Shown here piece by piece: positions 55,842 to 62,867 of a stretch of DNA of 64,000 nucleotides. The DNA lies in the NCBI GenBank assembly GCA_022711175.1, contig JAKLFM010000005.1, positions 1-64,000 on the forward strand, given 5' to 3'. Numbering within the stretch: the stretch's first letter is position 1; each line of letters opens with the position of its first letter. The notes below the pieces were generated by a model. That model made no database searches and was not told the DNA's origin. It saw only the letters and a list, made by a program, of their open reading frames with translations. The translations under genes and the position numbers were made by a program. This DNA comes from Bacteroidota bacterium (lineage in GTDB: Bacteria > Bacteroidota > Bacteroidia > Bacteroidales > UBA4417).

Positions 55842-57092
55842 TCAGTCGAGCAAATGGACAACCAACCCGCTCCTGAGTTTAGGTTCGAACCAGGTTGTTT
55901 TGGGCGGCATGATGTTTCCGGAATCAGCAATGTCAATAAGTTGCTGCATTGATACCGGGAAAAGTGCAAAGGCAGCCTTCATCTCACCACTGTCAACCCG
56001 TGATTTTAATTCGCCGAGTCCCCGTATGCCACCGATAAAATCAATACGCTTTGAAGTGCGCAAATCAGTAATATTGAGAACAGGTCCAAGGATCAGGTTT
56101 GAAAGTATGGTAACATCGAGCACACCAATGGGGTCATTGTTATTGTAAAAGCCTTCTTTCGCGGTGAGCGAATACCAGTTTCCACCAAGATAAAGGCTGA
56201 AGTTATGGAGGCAGCAAGGTTTATATATCTCACTTCCTTTGTTTTGGATATTAAATGTTTCTGACAGTTTCGCAAGGAATTCTATGTCCGACAGGCCATT
56301 CAGGTCTTTCACAACCCTGTTATAATCAATAATTTTCAATTGGTTATCGGGAAAGATCACTGCCATGAAATAGTTGTACTCTTCGGTGCCGTTGTGCATC
56401 GGATTGTTGCTTTTCTTTTCGAGCCCAACCCTGGCAGCAGCGGCTGTACGGTGATGCCCGTCAGCAACATACAGCCCGGGAATATCGTCCCTGAATATTT
56501 CCACAATCCTGTTAATCAAAACCTTATCATCAATAATCCAGAAATGATGCCCAAAACCATCTTCTGCTACAAAGTCGTACACAGGGTCGTGAAGGCTCAC
56601 ATAACTGCTTATTATCCCATCGAGTTCGTTATTTGACGGATATGAGAAAAATACCGGTTCAACATTTGCATTGGTTATTCTCACATGAATCATCCGGTCA
56701 TCTTCCTTGTCTTTTCGCGTGAGTTCATGCTTTTTAATCACATTGTTGAAATAATCATCAATGTGGCAGCAACCAACAATTCCGTATTGTGTTCGCCCCT
56801 GCATGGTCTGGGCATAGATGTAAAGTTTTTCGACATCATCCTGCTTGAGCCACCCGTTATTTCTAAAGAGGTTAAAATTCTCGACAACTTTTTGATAAAC
56901 CGCCTCGCTGTGTTCGTCAATTCCCTGTTCAAGGTCAATCTCAGCCTTGGTTACATGCAACAGCGAATATGGATTACCCTTTGCTTCGCTGCGTGCTTCG
57001 GTAGAATTGAGCACATCATAAGGCCGTGATGCAAGTTGTTTTACAATTTCCTTTGGGGGGCGTAATCCCCTGAACGGTTTTACAATTGCCAT
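55842..57092 (-). CDS. DUF1015 family protein
   Basis: This 416-aa protein matches DUF1015. The start MAIVKPFRGLRPP and ASRPYDVLN, and the motif YVADGHHRTAAA, are characteristic. The DGHHR segment suggests a nucleotide- or metal-handling active site, but no activity is established. In Bacteroidetes it often accompanies serC and serA, as here, where it lies downstream on the same strand, after the four-helix-bundle gene. It could be linked to serine synthesis. Confidence 0.88.
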   Translation of the reverse strand: MAIVKPFRGLRPPKEIVKQLASRPYDVLNSTEARSEAKGNPYSLLHVTKAEIDLEQGIDEHSEAVYQKVVENFNLFRNNGWLKQDDVEKLYIYAQTMQGRTQYGIVGCCHIDDYFNNVIKKHELTRKDKEDDRMIHVRITNANVEPVFFSYPSNNELDGIISSYVSLHDPVYDFVAEDGFGHHFWIIDDKVLINRIVEIFRDDIPGLYVADGHHRTAAAARVGLEKKSNNPMHNGTEEYNYFMAVIFPDNQLKIIDYNRVVKDLNGLSDIEFLAKLSETFNIQNKGSEIYKPCCLHNFSLYLGGNWYSLTAKEGFYNNNDPIGVLDVTILSNLILGPVLNITDLRTSKRIDFIGGIRGLGELKSRVDSGEMKAAFALFPVSMQQLIDIADSGNIMPPKTTWFEPKLRSGLVVHLLD

Positions 57093-57273
57093 GGTGTTTT
57101 ACTCTTTAAGTTCAACAGTTTAAATTTACCGGTATAAATGCTTCAAAAGCTACTGAGAGTTTCTCTGTTTAGCTGATTATCAGCATATTGTTATAAATAA
57201 CGGGGGGTGTCGTTATTGCTGCTAATTGCTGGCAAAGAAAACAAAAATGTGCGAGCGATTAGGTGTTTTACGT

Positions 57274-57308
57274 AAAAAAACCTTGCTGCATAAGGCTCAG
57301 CAAGGTTT
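57274..57308 (-). terminator. Terminator of the four-helix-bundle gene
   Basis: On the minus strand AAACCTTGCTG (57308-57298) pairs with CAGCAAGGTTT (57288-57278) over a nine-base loop, followed by a T-run through 57274 (seven T in all). It lies 24 bp beyond the stop codon. Confidence 0.88.
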
Positions 57309-57331
57309 CTACGGTATGTCTGGCTAAATGG

Positions 57332-57742
57332 TTAATCTTCGTCTGTTTCGATAATTCCGGCTGACCGCTGTAATGAACCAATTAATGCACCTAGCATTTT
57401 TGTCATTTCCATGAGCTGGTTTCGCGATTCATCCTGCTCCTGCTGGCTTAGTAATCCTCTTTTGCCAGCGAGTGCGGTATGAACAACACATTCACGAACC
57501 GAACTTTTCGCCATTTTGAGATAATAGATAAACTGGCTTTTATTGCGGGCCGAACCCTCGGCAATGTGGAGCGCAATGGATTGTGCCGAATCGGCAAATC
57601 TTCGTCCCATGGCCGAAATGCCATCATGGGAGAAATTGTTTACCTTATTGTACACCCATTCAATGTAGTCAAGTGATTTGTGATAGACCCTGAGGTCTTC
57701 AAAGCGGAAGAACGTAGTTATTTTTTCGAGTTCCGAGTCCAT
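57332..57742 (-). CDS. Four-helix-bundle protein (S23/23S rRNA intervening-sequence family)
   Basis: This 136-aa protein matches the four-helix-bundle family originally found inside 23S rRNA intervening sequences. It opens with FRFEDLRVYHKSLDYIEWVY, has the segment RRFADSAQSIALHIAEGSAR, and then the helices SSVRECVVHTALAGKRG and MLGALIGSLQRS. Function unknown; many relatives are scattered as small solitary genes. Here it stands alone inside the serine block, between a structured region and its own terminator. Confidence 0.88.
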   Translation of the reverse strand: MDSELEKITTFFRFEDLRVYHKSLDYIEWVYNKVNNFSHDGISAMGRRFADSAQSIALHIAEGSARNKSQFIYYLKMAKSSVRECVVHTALAGKRGLLSQQEQDESRNQLMEMTKMLGALIGSLQRSAGIIETDED

Positions 57743-57845
57743 AATGCAAACTATTGGTTGATTGGTTAGCGATTGGTCTATGGTTCAATAATATCAGCGA
57801 AAATTTTAGCTAATATAGTGACAGATAGAACAAAATAACAAAAAT

Positions 57846-57947
57846 ATGCCTGATATTTCCTCACCGCCACGAAAAAAAGTTGTTTTTTTTCGGTCTGATC
57901 TGCGACTTAAGCAGGAACAGACAATCAATGAGCTAAATATCAGGCAT
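57846..57947 (-). other. Fold-back element downstream of serA (three-way-junction-like)
   Basis: A 13-bp perfect outer stem joins 57846-57858 (ATGCCTGATATTT) and 57935-57947 (AAATATCAGGCAT). Inside it are two further stems: 57870-57878 with 57884-57892 (CGAAAAAAA/TTTTTTTCG), and 57893-57903 with 57911-57922 (GTCTG..CTGC/GCAG..CAGAC). On the minus strand the outer stem is followed by TATTTTTG, so it may act as a terminator or a stabilising 3' end for serA. Confidence 0.55.
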
Positions 57948-57985
57948 TTATAAACTGTAATAGGATTTGGCCTTTTGAGCGTTTC

Positions 57986-58909
57986 TTACTTATTTACCTG
58001 GAAAGTTTTATCGCCGGTTGAAAAGAATGCTACAATTTGCATTGCAGCTGCCAGCCCGGCATTGTTATTGGCTTCCGATGTCTGAGCACCCATTTTTTTG
58101 GGTGTGAAGAAAAAGCGTCCCTGGTATTTATCTGCAAATTCCGACTTGCAATCGGGTTCAACATCCGACATATACTTAAAATCGGGCCGTTCAGCAAAGA
58201 CCTTGAGTAAACCTTCCTCGTCAACGACTTCTTTGCGTGCGGTGTTGATAAGTGTTGCACCTTTAGGCATATGGGCTAGCATATCATAATTCACCGATTT
58301 CCTGGTTTGTACTGTAGCCGGCATATGCAACGAAACATACTGGCAGGTGGCATATAGCTGCGCTGCATCGGCAACCGGCGTCACACCTTCATCGAGCATA
58401 AGCCGGCTATCAACAAATGGATCGAAAGCAAACACTTCCATTCCAAAACCTTTGGCAATAGCTGCAACCGCTTTGCTCACATAACCATAGGCATGCAATC
58501 CCAGTTTTTTCCCTTTCAGTTCGGTGCCCGACGAACCATTGAAATTATTACGAGCCGCGAAAACCATGAGCGCAACGGCCAGTTCGGCCACTGCATTGGA
58601 ATTCTGGCCGGGTGTATTCATAGCAACCACACCAGCAGCAGTGGCAGCATCAAGGTCAATATTGTCGTAACCCGCACCTGCACGTACCACAATTTTAAGA
58701 TTCTTTGATGCTTCAAGTACTTCTTTATCAACAATATCGCTCCTGATGATCATTGCATCGGCAGTAGCAGCAGCGGTAAGAAGTTCAGATTTTGTGGTGT
58801 AATTCTCGAGCAACGCCATCCCAAAGCCAGCATCTTCAATGATTTTTTTTATGCCTTCGACGGCAGCTTTTGCAAACGGTTTTTCAGTGGCAACCAGTAT
58901 AGTTTTCAT
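57986..58909 (-). CDS. serA: D-3-phosphoglycerate dehydrogenase, short lysine-type form
   Basis: This 307-aa enzyme oxidises 3-phosphoglycerate to phosphohydroxypyruvate, the first step of serine synthesis. The substrate and NAD domains are complete but there is no C-terminal ACT domain, so feedback inhibition by serine through ACT is not expected. R225 (TARKEV) and E251 (DVEPD) are the usual catalytic pair, but the position normally filled by histidine reads lysine (TPKK, K271), as in the type IIIK enzymes of Bacteroidales and Entamoeba. The Rossmann turn is altered to HAYGYVSK. It follows serC by 17 bp. Confidence 0.96.
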   Translation of the reverse strand: MKTILVATEKPFAKAAVEGIKKIIEDAGFGMALLENYTTKSELLTAAATADAMIIRSDIVDKEVLEASKNLKIVVRAGAGYDNIDLDAATAAGVVAMNTPGQNSNAVAELAVALMVFAARNNFNGSSGTELKGKKLGLHAYGYVSKAVAAIAKGFGMEVFAFDPFVDSRLMLDEGVTPVADAAQLYATCQYVSLHMPATVQTRKSVNYDMLAHMPKGATLINTARKEVVDEEGLLKVFAERPDFKYMSDVEPDCKSEFADKYQGRFFFTPKKMGAQTSEANNNAGLAAAMQIVAFFSTGDKTFQVNK

Positions 58910-58926
58910 AGTCCCGGTATTTATGA

Positions 58927-59997
58927 TTAAGCATTATCCCTTTCAAAATCAATCATGCAATCAATCAATGCCTGCACACTTTCAATGGGTAGTGCGTTAT
59001 AGGTTGATGCGCGGAAACCTCCGACCGACCTATGGCCTTTGATGCCGACCATGCCGCGCGATTTTGCAAATTCCATGAATGCGTCTTCCTTGTCCTTATA
59101 TTGCTCCTTCATTACAAAGCATATATTCATAATTGAACGGGAATCCTTTTCGGTGGTGCCCACAAACATTTTACTGTTATCGATGGCATCATACAGCAGT
59201 TTTGCCTTGGCGAGGTCGAGTTCTTCCATCTTCTTCACGCCACCCATTTCTTTCACCCATTTGAGGGTTTCCTTGAGCGTGTATATGTTCACACAGGGAG
59301 GAGTGTTAAACATCGATCCTTCCTTAATGTGGGTGCGGTAATCAAGCATGGTGGGTATGACGCGTTCAACTTTGCCGAGCATATCTTCTTTAACAATCAC
59401 AAATGTGACACCTGCCGGGCCGGCATTTTTCTGGGCTCCGCCATAAATCATCGCGTACTTTGAAACATCAACCGGGCGGCTCAGAATATCACTCGACATA
59501 TCGGCGATCAGTGGAACTTTACAGTCGAAATCTTCACGTATTTCGGTTCCGTAGATTGTATTGTTTGTTGTAATATGCAGATAATCAGCATCCTCAGGAA
59601 CAGTCCATCCCTTAGGGATATACGTATAGTTTTTATCGCCTGAAGAGGCCACTGTAACCACCTCACCAAAAAGTTTAGCTTCTTTCAGGGCTTTTTTTGC
59701 CCATACACCTGTTTCTAAGTAAGCTGCTTTTTTGTTGAGGAAATTAAAAGGTACCATGCAGAACTGCAGGCTCGCCCCGCCTCCCAGGAAGAGTACCTGA
59801 TAACCTTCCGGTATCGCCAGAACTTCTTTGAAAAGAGCAACGGCTTCATCAATTACAGCCTGAAAATCCTTACTGCGGTGTGAAATTTCAAGAATTGACA
59901 TTCCGATACCGTTGAAATCGAGAACGGCTTTTGCCGTATTCTCAATGGCGATGCGCGGCAGTATGCAGGGGCCGGCATTAAAATTGTGTTTCTTCAT
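58927..59997 (-). CDS. serC: Phosphoserine aminotransferase
   Basis: This 356-aa PLP enzyme transfers an amino group from glutamate to phosphohydroxypyruvate. The N-terminal [10 protein letters not shown], substrate-site EISHRSKDF, phosphate-site [11 protein letters not shown] and the PLP-lysine motif [12 protein letters not shown] are all present. The length is normal. It is the first gene of the serC-serA transcript and has the best-defined promoter in this part of the window. Confidence 0.97.
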   Translation of the reverse strand: MKKHNFNAGPCILPRIAIENTAKAVLDFNGIGMSILEISHRSKDFQAVIDEAVALFKEVLAIPEGYQVLFLGGGASLQFCMVPFNFLNKKAAYLETGVWAKKALKEAKLFGEVVTVASSGDKNYTYIPKGWTVPEDADYLHITTNNTIYGTEIREDFDCKVPLIADMSSDILSRPVDVSKYAMIYGGAQKNAGPAGVTFVIVKEDMLGKVERVIPTMLDYRTHIKEGSMFNTPPCVNIYTLKETLKWVKEMGGVKKMEELDLAKAKLLYDAIDNSKMFVGTTEKDSRSIMNICFVMKEQYKDKEDAFMEFAKSRGMVGIKGHRSVGGFRASTYNALPIESVQALIDCMIDFERDNA

Positions 59998-60052
59998 GAC
60001 TAACGTTTTATGTTTTGTATTGAAACTTAACCTTTTACGCGAATGATAAAAC

Positions 60053-60071
60053 TACCTCACCAAAGGAGGTA
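60053..60071 (-). promoter_or_regulatory. 5'-end hairpin of the serC transcript
   Basis: TACCTC (60053-60058) and GAGGTA (60066-60071) form a perfect six-pair stem with a seven-base loop, starting within a base or two of the predicted transcription start. The minus-strand stem includes ACCTCCTTT, identical to the 3' end of 16S rRNA. Confidence 0.4.
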
Positions 60072-60078
60072 TTTGTTA

Positions 60079-60109
60079 CAAAGGTAAAAAAGCGGGTGCT
60101 GGTTTCAAA
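60079..60109 (-). promoter_or_regulatory. serC promoter
   Basis: On the minus strand, TTTG (60109-60106), exactly 19 bp, then TACCTTTG (60086-60079). Predicted start near 60073 leaves a leader of about 75 nt. Confidence 0.78.
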
Positions 60110-60124
60110 GAAAATGATAAAAAA

Positions 60125-61057
60125 TCATTTTGGAGGAAAAAGATTATAATTCAGCGGTTTACGTTCCTCCTGTTTGTTTCCGGTTGGAGGATTGTTGGCT
60201 TCGACACCTTCGGCGAAGAGCCACTTCCCCTTGCGGAAAATAAATGCGTCATAGGTGTTGCCAACCGGGACGTAATACTCATACTGGCCTTCAAACCTCG
60301 CATCCAAAGGAACCAGGTGGTCGGTTACTATCATCCACATTTGTTTGCGTTTCACCCCTTTACCTTTTGGTACCAGTAAGGTCTGATAATCATACCGCAG
60401 CACAAGCGAGGCATCTTCAGCATATTCAATAACAACACGCGGCACTACACCTTTGGCCGTATGAAAAACGGGCATGCCAAACAAAGGAGAACCGTCGGGC
60501 GAAAAGCTCAATACCTCAATAAGTTTGCTGTTCGAATGGTTATCAATGCCGTCCCATCCAAGCAGCAGGTAAACCGTTTGCTTACCGATTTTACAGGGAA
60601 TTATTTTGTAATAAAGAGCGCCGTACCAATCGGAAGGTGTAAGCGCCTGATTTTTAACAATGGCCGGCTTGTTTTTCGAATCCGACAACACGTAAATGCG
60701 GGGATTAGGACCACCGGTCATCACAATACCGAAATACGAGAATCTGCCGCTGGATTCATGGATGTTCCAGGTAAAAATCCTGAACCGTTTGTCGTCGGAT
60801 GTGAGCTTGCCAATACCTTTTATTGAATCAAAAGGATAATCGAAACTTCCCGGCAAGGCAAGCACCTGCTGAAACGCTTTAGAAAAGTCTGCACTGCAGG
60901 CTATCATCGAAGCATCATCCTTTTGTTGCCAGACGCGCTCGCTCATCCTTTGCAATGAATCTTCAAGCAGCCTGAAATCAGCCTGTTGTGAAAATAATCC
61001 GGGGTGAAACGCAATACTTAACAGCGCAATCAAGGCAAGGATGACACCTTTTTTCAT
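60125..61057 (-). CDS. Unknown exported protein
   Basis: I do not recognise this 310-aa protein family by name. It has a signal peptide (residues 1-24, ending LFSQ), a short helical part (25-70) and a long beta-rich body with GIVMTGGPNPRIYVLSD, ALYYKIIPCKIGKQTVYLLLGWDG and a C-terminal Pro/Asn-rich tail. It is probably periplasmic or outer-membrane-facing. It precedes serC on the same strand, 127 bp away, but serC has its own promoter, so the two need not be functionally linked. Confidence 0.8.
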   Translation of the reverse strand: MKKGVILALIALLSIAFHPGLFSQQADFRLLEDSLQRMSERVWQQKDDASMIACSADFSKAFQQVLALPGSFDYPFDSIKGIGKLTSDDKRFRIFTWNIHESSGRFSYFGIVMTGGPNPRIYVLSDSKNKPAIVKNQALTPSDWYGALYYKIIPCKIGKQTVYLLLGWDGIDNHSNSKLIEVLSFSPDGSPLFGMPVFHTAKGVVPRVVIEYAEDASLVLRYDYQTLLVPKGKGVKRKQMWMIVTDHLVPLDARFEGQYEYYVPVGNTYDAFIFRKGKWLFAEGVEANNPPTGNKQEERKPLNYNLFPPK

Positions 61058-61106
61058 GGTAAACCGGTAGTAACTTTAATCAATCCTGATCAAACGAAAA
61101 TCATGG

Positions 61107-61136
61107 CAAACTTAGTATTTAGCTTCAGTTATGCAA
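61107..61136 (-). promoter_or_regulatory. Promoter of the unknown exported-protein gene
   Basis: On the minus strand, TTG (61136-61134), 19 bp, then TAAGTTTG (61114-61107), an exact TAnnTTTG. Expected leader about 44 nt. Confidence 0.65.
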
Positions 61137-61146
61137 CGATAAACTT

Positions 61147-61154
61147 TAATTTTG
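61147..61154 (+). promoter_or_regulatory. -7 element of the acyl-CoA reductase gene
   Basis: TAATTTTG matches TAnnTTTG and implies a start near 61160, so ATG 61187, not the earlier ATG at 61103, should begin translation. It is back-to-back with the divergent promoter at 61107-61136. Confidence 0.5.
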
Positions 61155-61186
61155 CCCGGAAAATAAACGCAATCAATATTTCAGGA

Positions 61187-62308
61187 ATGGATATGAGGAT
61201 CATCCCGCTGCAGCAAAGAACTGAAGCATTTGTGAGACTTGGCCGGTACTTCGCGATAGCAGCAGGCGGCAATATTCCTGATGGTAGAACGGATCATGCG
61301 AAGCTGCTCCAAAACCTCATTGAATCCAAATCCGTTGCTTCGTTGCATAATCCGTGGTTCGTTACCGATAACATCGATTATTCTCTCCAGACCTGGGCTG
61401 ATGCTCTCACTGAAAAGAACCTGCAGCGGTGGCTGGCGCGATATGCTGACGGACTTAAATCAATAAAAGAGCCCCGCACGGTTGCCGTGGTGATGGCTGG
61501 AAATATCCCGCTGGTGGGGTTTCATGATTTCCTGAGTGTGCTGGTTTCGGGCAATCGTTTCCTGGGGAAACTCTCTGCTGACGATGCTTATCTTCTTCCG
61601 GCAGCCGCAAGATTGCTCACAGCCATTGAACCATTGTTTGCACCCTTTATCAGCTTCACAACGGATAAACTGACATCATTTGATGCAGTCATTGCCACCG
61701 GCAGTAACAATACATCAAGGTATTTTGAATATTACTTCGGCAGGTACCCGCACATCATACGCCGCAACAGAAACGGAATTGCTGTGCTCACCGGTAATGA
61801 AAGCACAGCAGAATTGGAGAGCCTGTCGCACGATATTTTCCACTATTTCGGACTAGGATGCCGCAATGTTTCAATGATATATGTTCCCCGTAATTACAAC
61901 TTTACATCGCTTGCCGAAGCCTGCAGGCAACAGTACGGACACCTGGACATGCATCATAAATATATGAACAATTACACCTATCAGCGGGCGATTTTTATGA
62001 TGAACAACATTGCGTTTATCGACAACGGTTTTTTCCTAATCACGGAAAATGTATCATTTATCTCTCCCGTTTCCGTAATCCACTATCAGACTTACGATTC
62101 CATTGAATCACTTCACAAACAGATTGAAAGTGAAGATGATAACATCCAGTGTATTGTAAGCAATCCATCGGATTTTAAACGCAATGTACCTTTCGGTAAA
62201 AGCCAGCAACCCGAATTGCGGGATTATGCTGATGGGATTGATACTATAAATTTTCTTACCGGGATGGGGAAACAGAATTCAGATTATGAACAAAACGCTG
62301 TTAAATAA
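61187..62308 (+). CDS. Acyl-CoA reductase, LuxC family
   Basis: This 373-aa protein matches LuxC, which reduces an acyl thioester (in luciferase operons, myristoyl) to an aldehyde with NADPH. The aldehyde-dehydrogenase-like active site is GLGCRNVS (C225), preceded by a nucleotide-binding segment VVMAGNIPLVGFHDFLSV and VIATGSNNTSRYFEYYF. No luxD, luxE or luciferase gene is near; the neighbours are serine-synthesis genes and rpmE2. In Bacteroidetes such genes occur without bioluminescence and their substrate is not known to me. I chose ATG 61187 from the promoter position; ATG 61193 is also possible. Confidence 0.88.
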   Translation: MDMRIIPLQQRTEAFVRLGRYFAIAAGGNIPDGRTDHAKLLQNLIESKSVASLHNPWFVTDNIDYSLQTWADALTEKNLQRWLARYADGLKSIKEPRTVAVVMAGNIPLVGFHDFLSVLVSGNRFLGKLSADDAYLLPAAARLLTAIEPLFAPFISFTTDKLTSFDAVIATGSNNTSRYFEYYFGRYPHIIRRNRNGIAVLTGNESTAELESLSHDIFHYFGLGCRNVSMIYVPRNYNFTSLAEACRQQYGHLDMHHKYMNNYTYQRAIFMMNNIAFIDNGFFLITENVSFISPVSVIHYQTYDSIESLHKQIESEDDNIQCIVSNPSDFKRNVPFGKSQQPELRDYADGIDTINFLTGMGKQNSDYEQNAVK

Positions 62309-62321
62309 TTATTCCCCGGTA

Positions 62322-62352
62322 TTTGCTTGTATTGAAATTATTACTAATTTTG
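62322..62352 (+). promoter_or_regulatory. rpmE2 promoter
   Basis: TTTG (62322-62325), exactly 19 bp, then TAATTTTG (62345-62352): full match to the Bacteroidetes consensus. The leader would be about 23 nt. Confidence 0.75.
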
Positions 62353-62380
62353 CACCCTCTTAAATAAAGCCTTCATTGCC

Positions 62381-62653
62381 ATGAGAAAAGACATTCATCC
62401 CAAAGAATACCGGCTGGTAGTTTTCAAAGATATATCGAACGACTACGCTTTCATGACCCGATCAACCGTTGCAACCAAAGAAACCATCAAATGGGAAGAT
62501 GGTAAAGAGTATCCTTTGGTAAAGCTTGAAATATCAAACACATCGCATCCTTTCTATACAGGTAAGATCAAGCTGGTCGACACTGCCGGCCGTGTTGACA
62601 AGTTCCGCCAGAAATACGAAAAATACCAGCAGCTTCGCAATCAGTCGAAATAA
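62381..62653 (+). CDS. rpmE2: 50S ribosomal protein L31 type B
   Basis: This 90-aa protein is the zinc-independent type B form of L31: it begins [17 protein letters not shown] and has [11 protein letters not shown] and [16 protein letters not shown], without the CxxC cysteines of type A. It binds the ribosome at the 50S-30S interface. The gene has its own promoter and a strong terminator, so it is an independent unit between luxC-like and lon. Confidence 0.97.
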   Translation: MRKDIHPKEYRLVVFKDISNDYAFMTRSTVATKETIKWEDGKEYPLVKLEISNTSHPFYTGKIKLVDTAGRVDKFRQKYEKYQQLRNQSK

Positions 62654-62673
62654 AGCTGATAATAAATATACCG

Positions 62674-62706
62674 AAAGGCTGTGTGCTCAGGCGCACAGCC
62701 TTTTTT
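62674..62706 (+). terminator. rpmE2 intrinsic terminator
   Basis: GGCTGTGTGC (62677-62686) pairs with GCGCACAGCC (62691-62700), one G.U, four-base loop TCAG, with flanking A-T pairs, and then TTTTTT (62701-62706). Confidence 0.95.
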
Positions 62707-62867
62707 CGTTATTATTGCAATATCGCCTATTTTTATTGTTCCGTAAATAAACTGTCAACATAACGCCTTATACCTTGTTTTTATATAATCGTTGCACTTG
62801 GCATAATAATTGACTTAAAGGCAACGCTAAACCACCGCTTAATTTACTGACAACCTGTCATACCTGC

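Noticed and set aside
60061-60071. Strong ribosome-binding-like sequence CAAAGGAGGTA on the plus strand
   Set aside because: No plus-strand gene starts shortly after it; on the minus strand it is part of the serC leader hairpin.
62798-62813. Sigma-54-like TTGGCA...TTGA sequence before lon
   Set aside because: The spacing is right for GG-N10 but the second element is GA instead of GC; not convincing.
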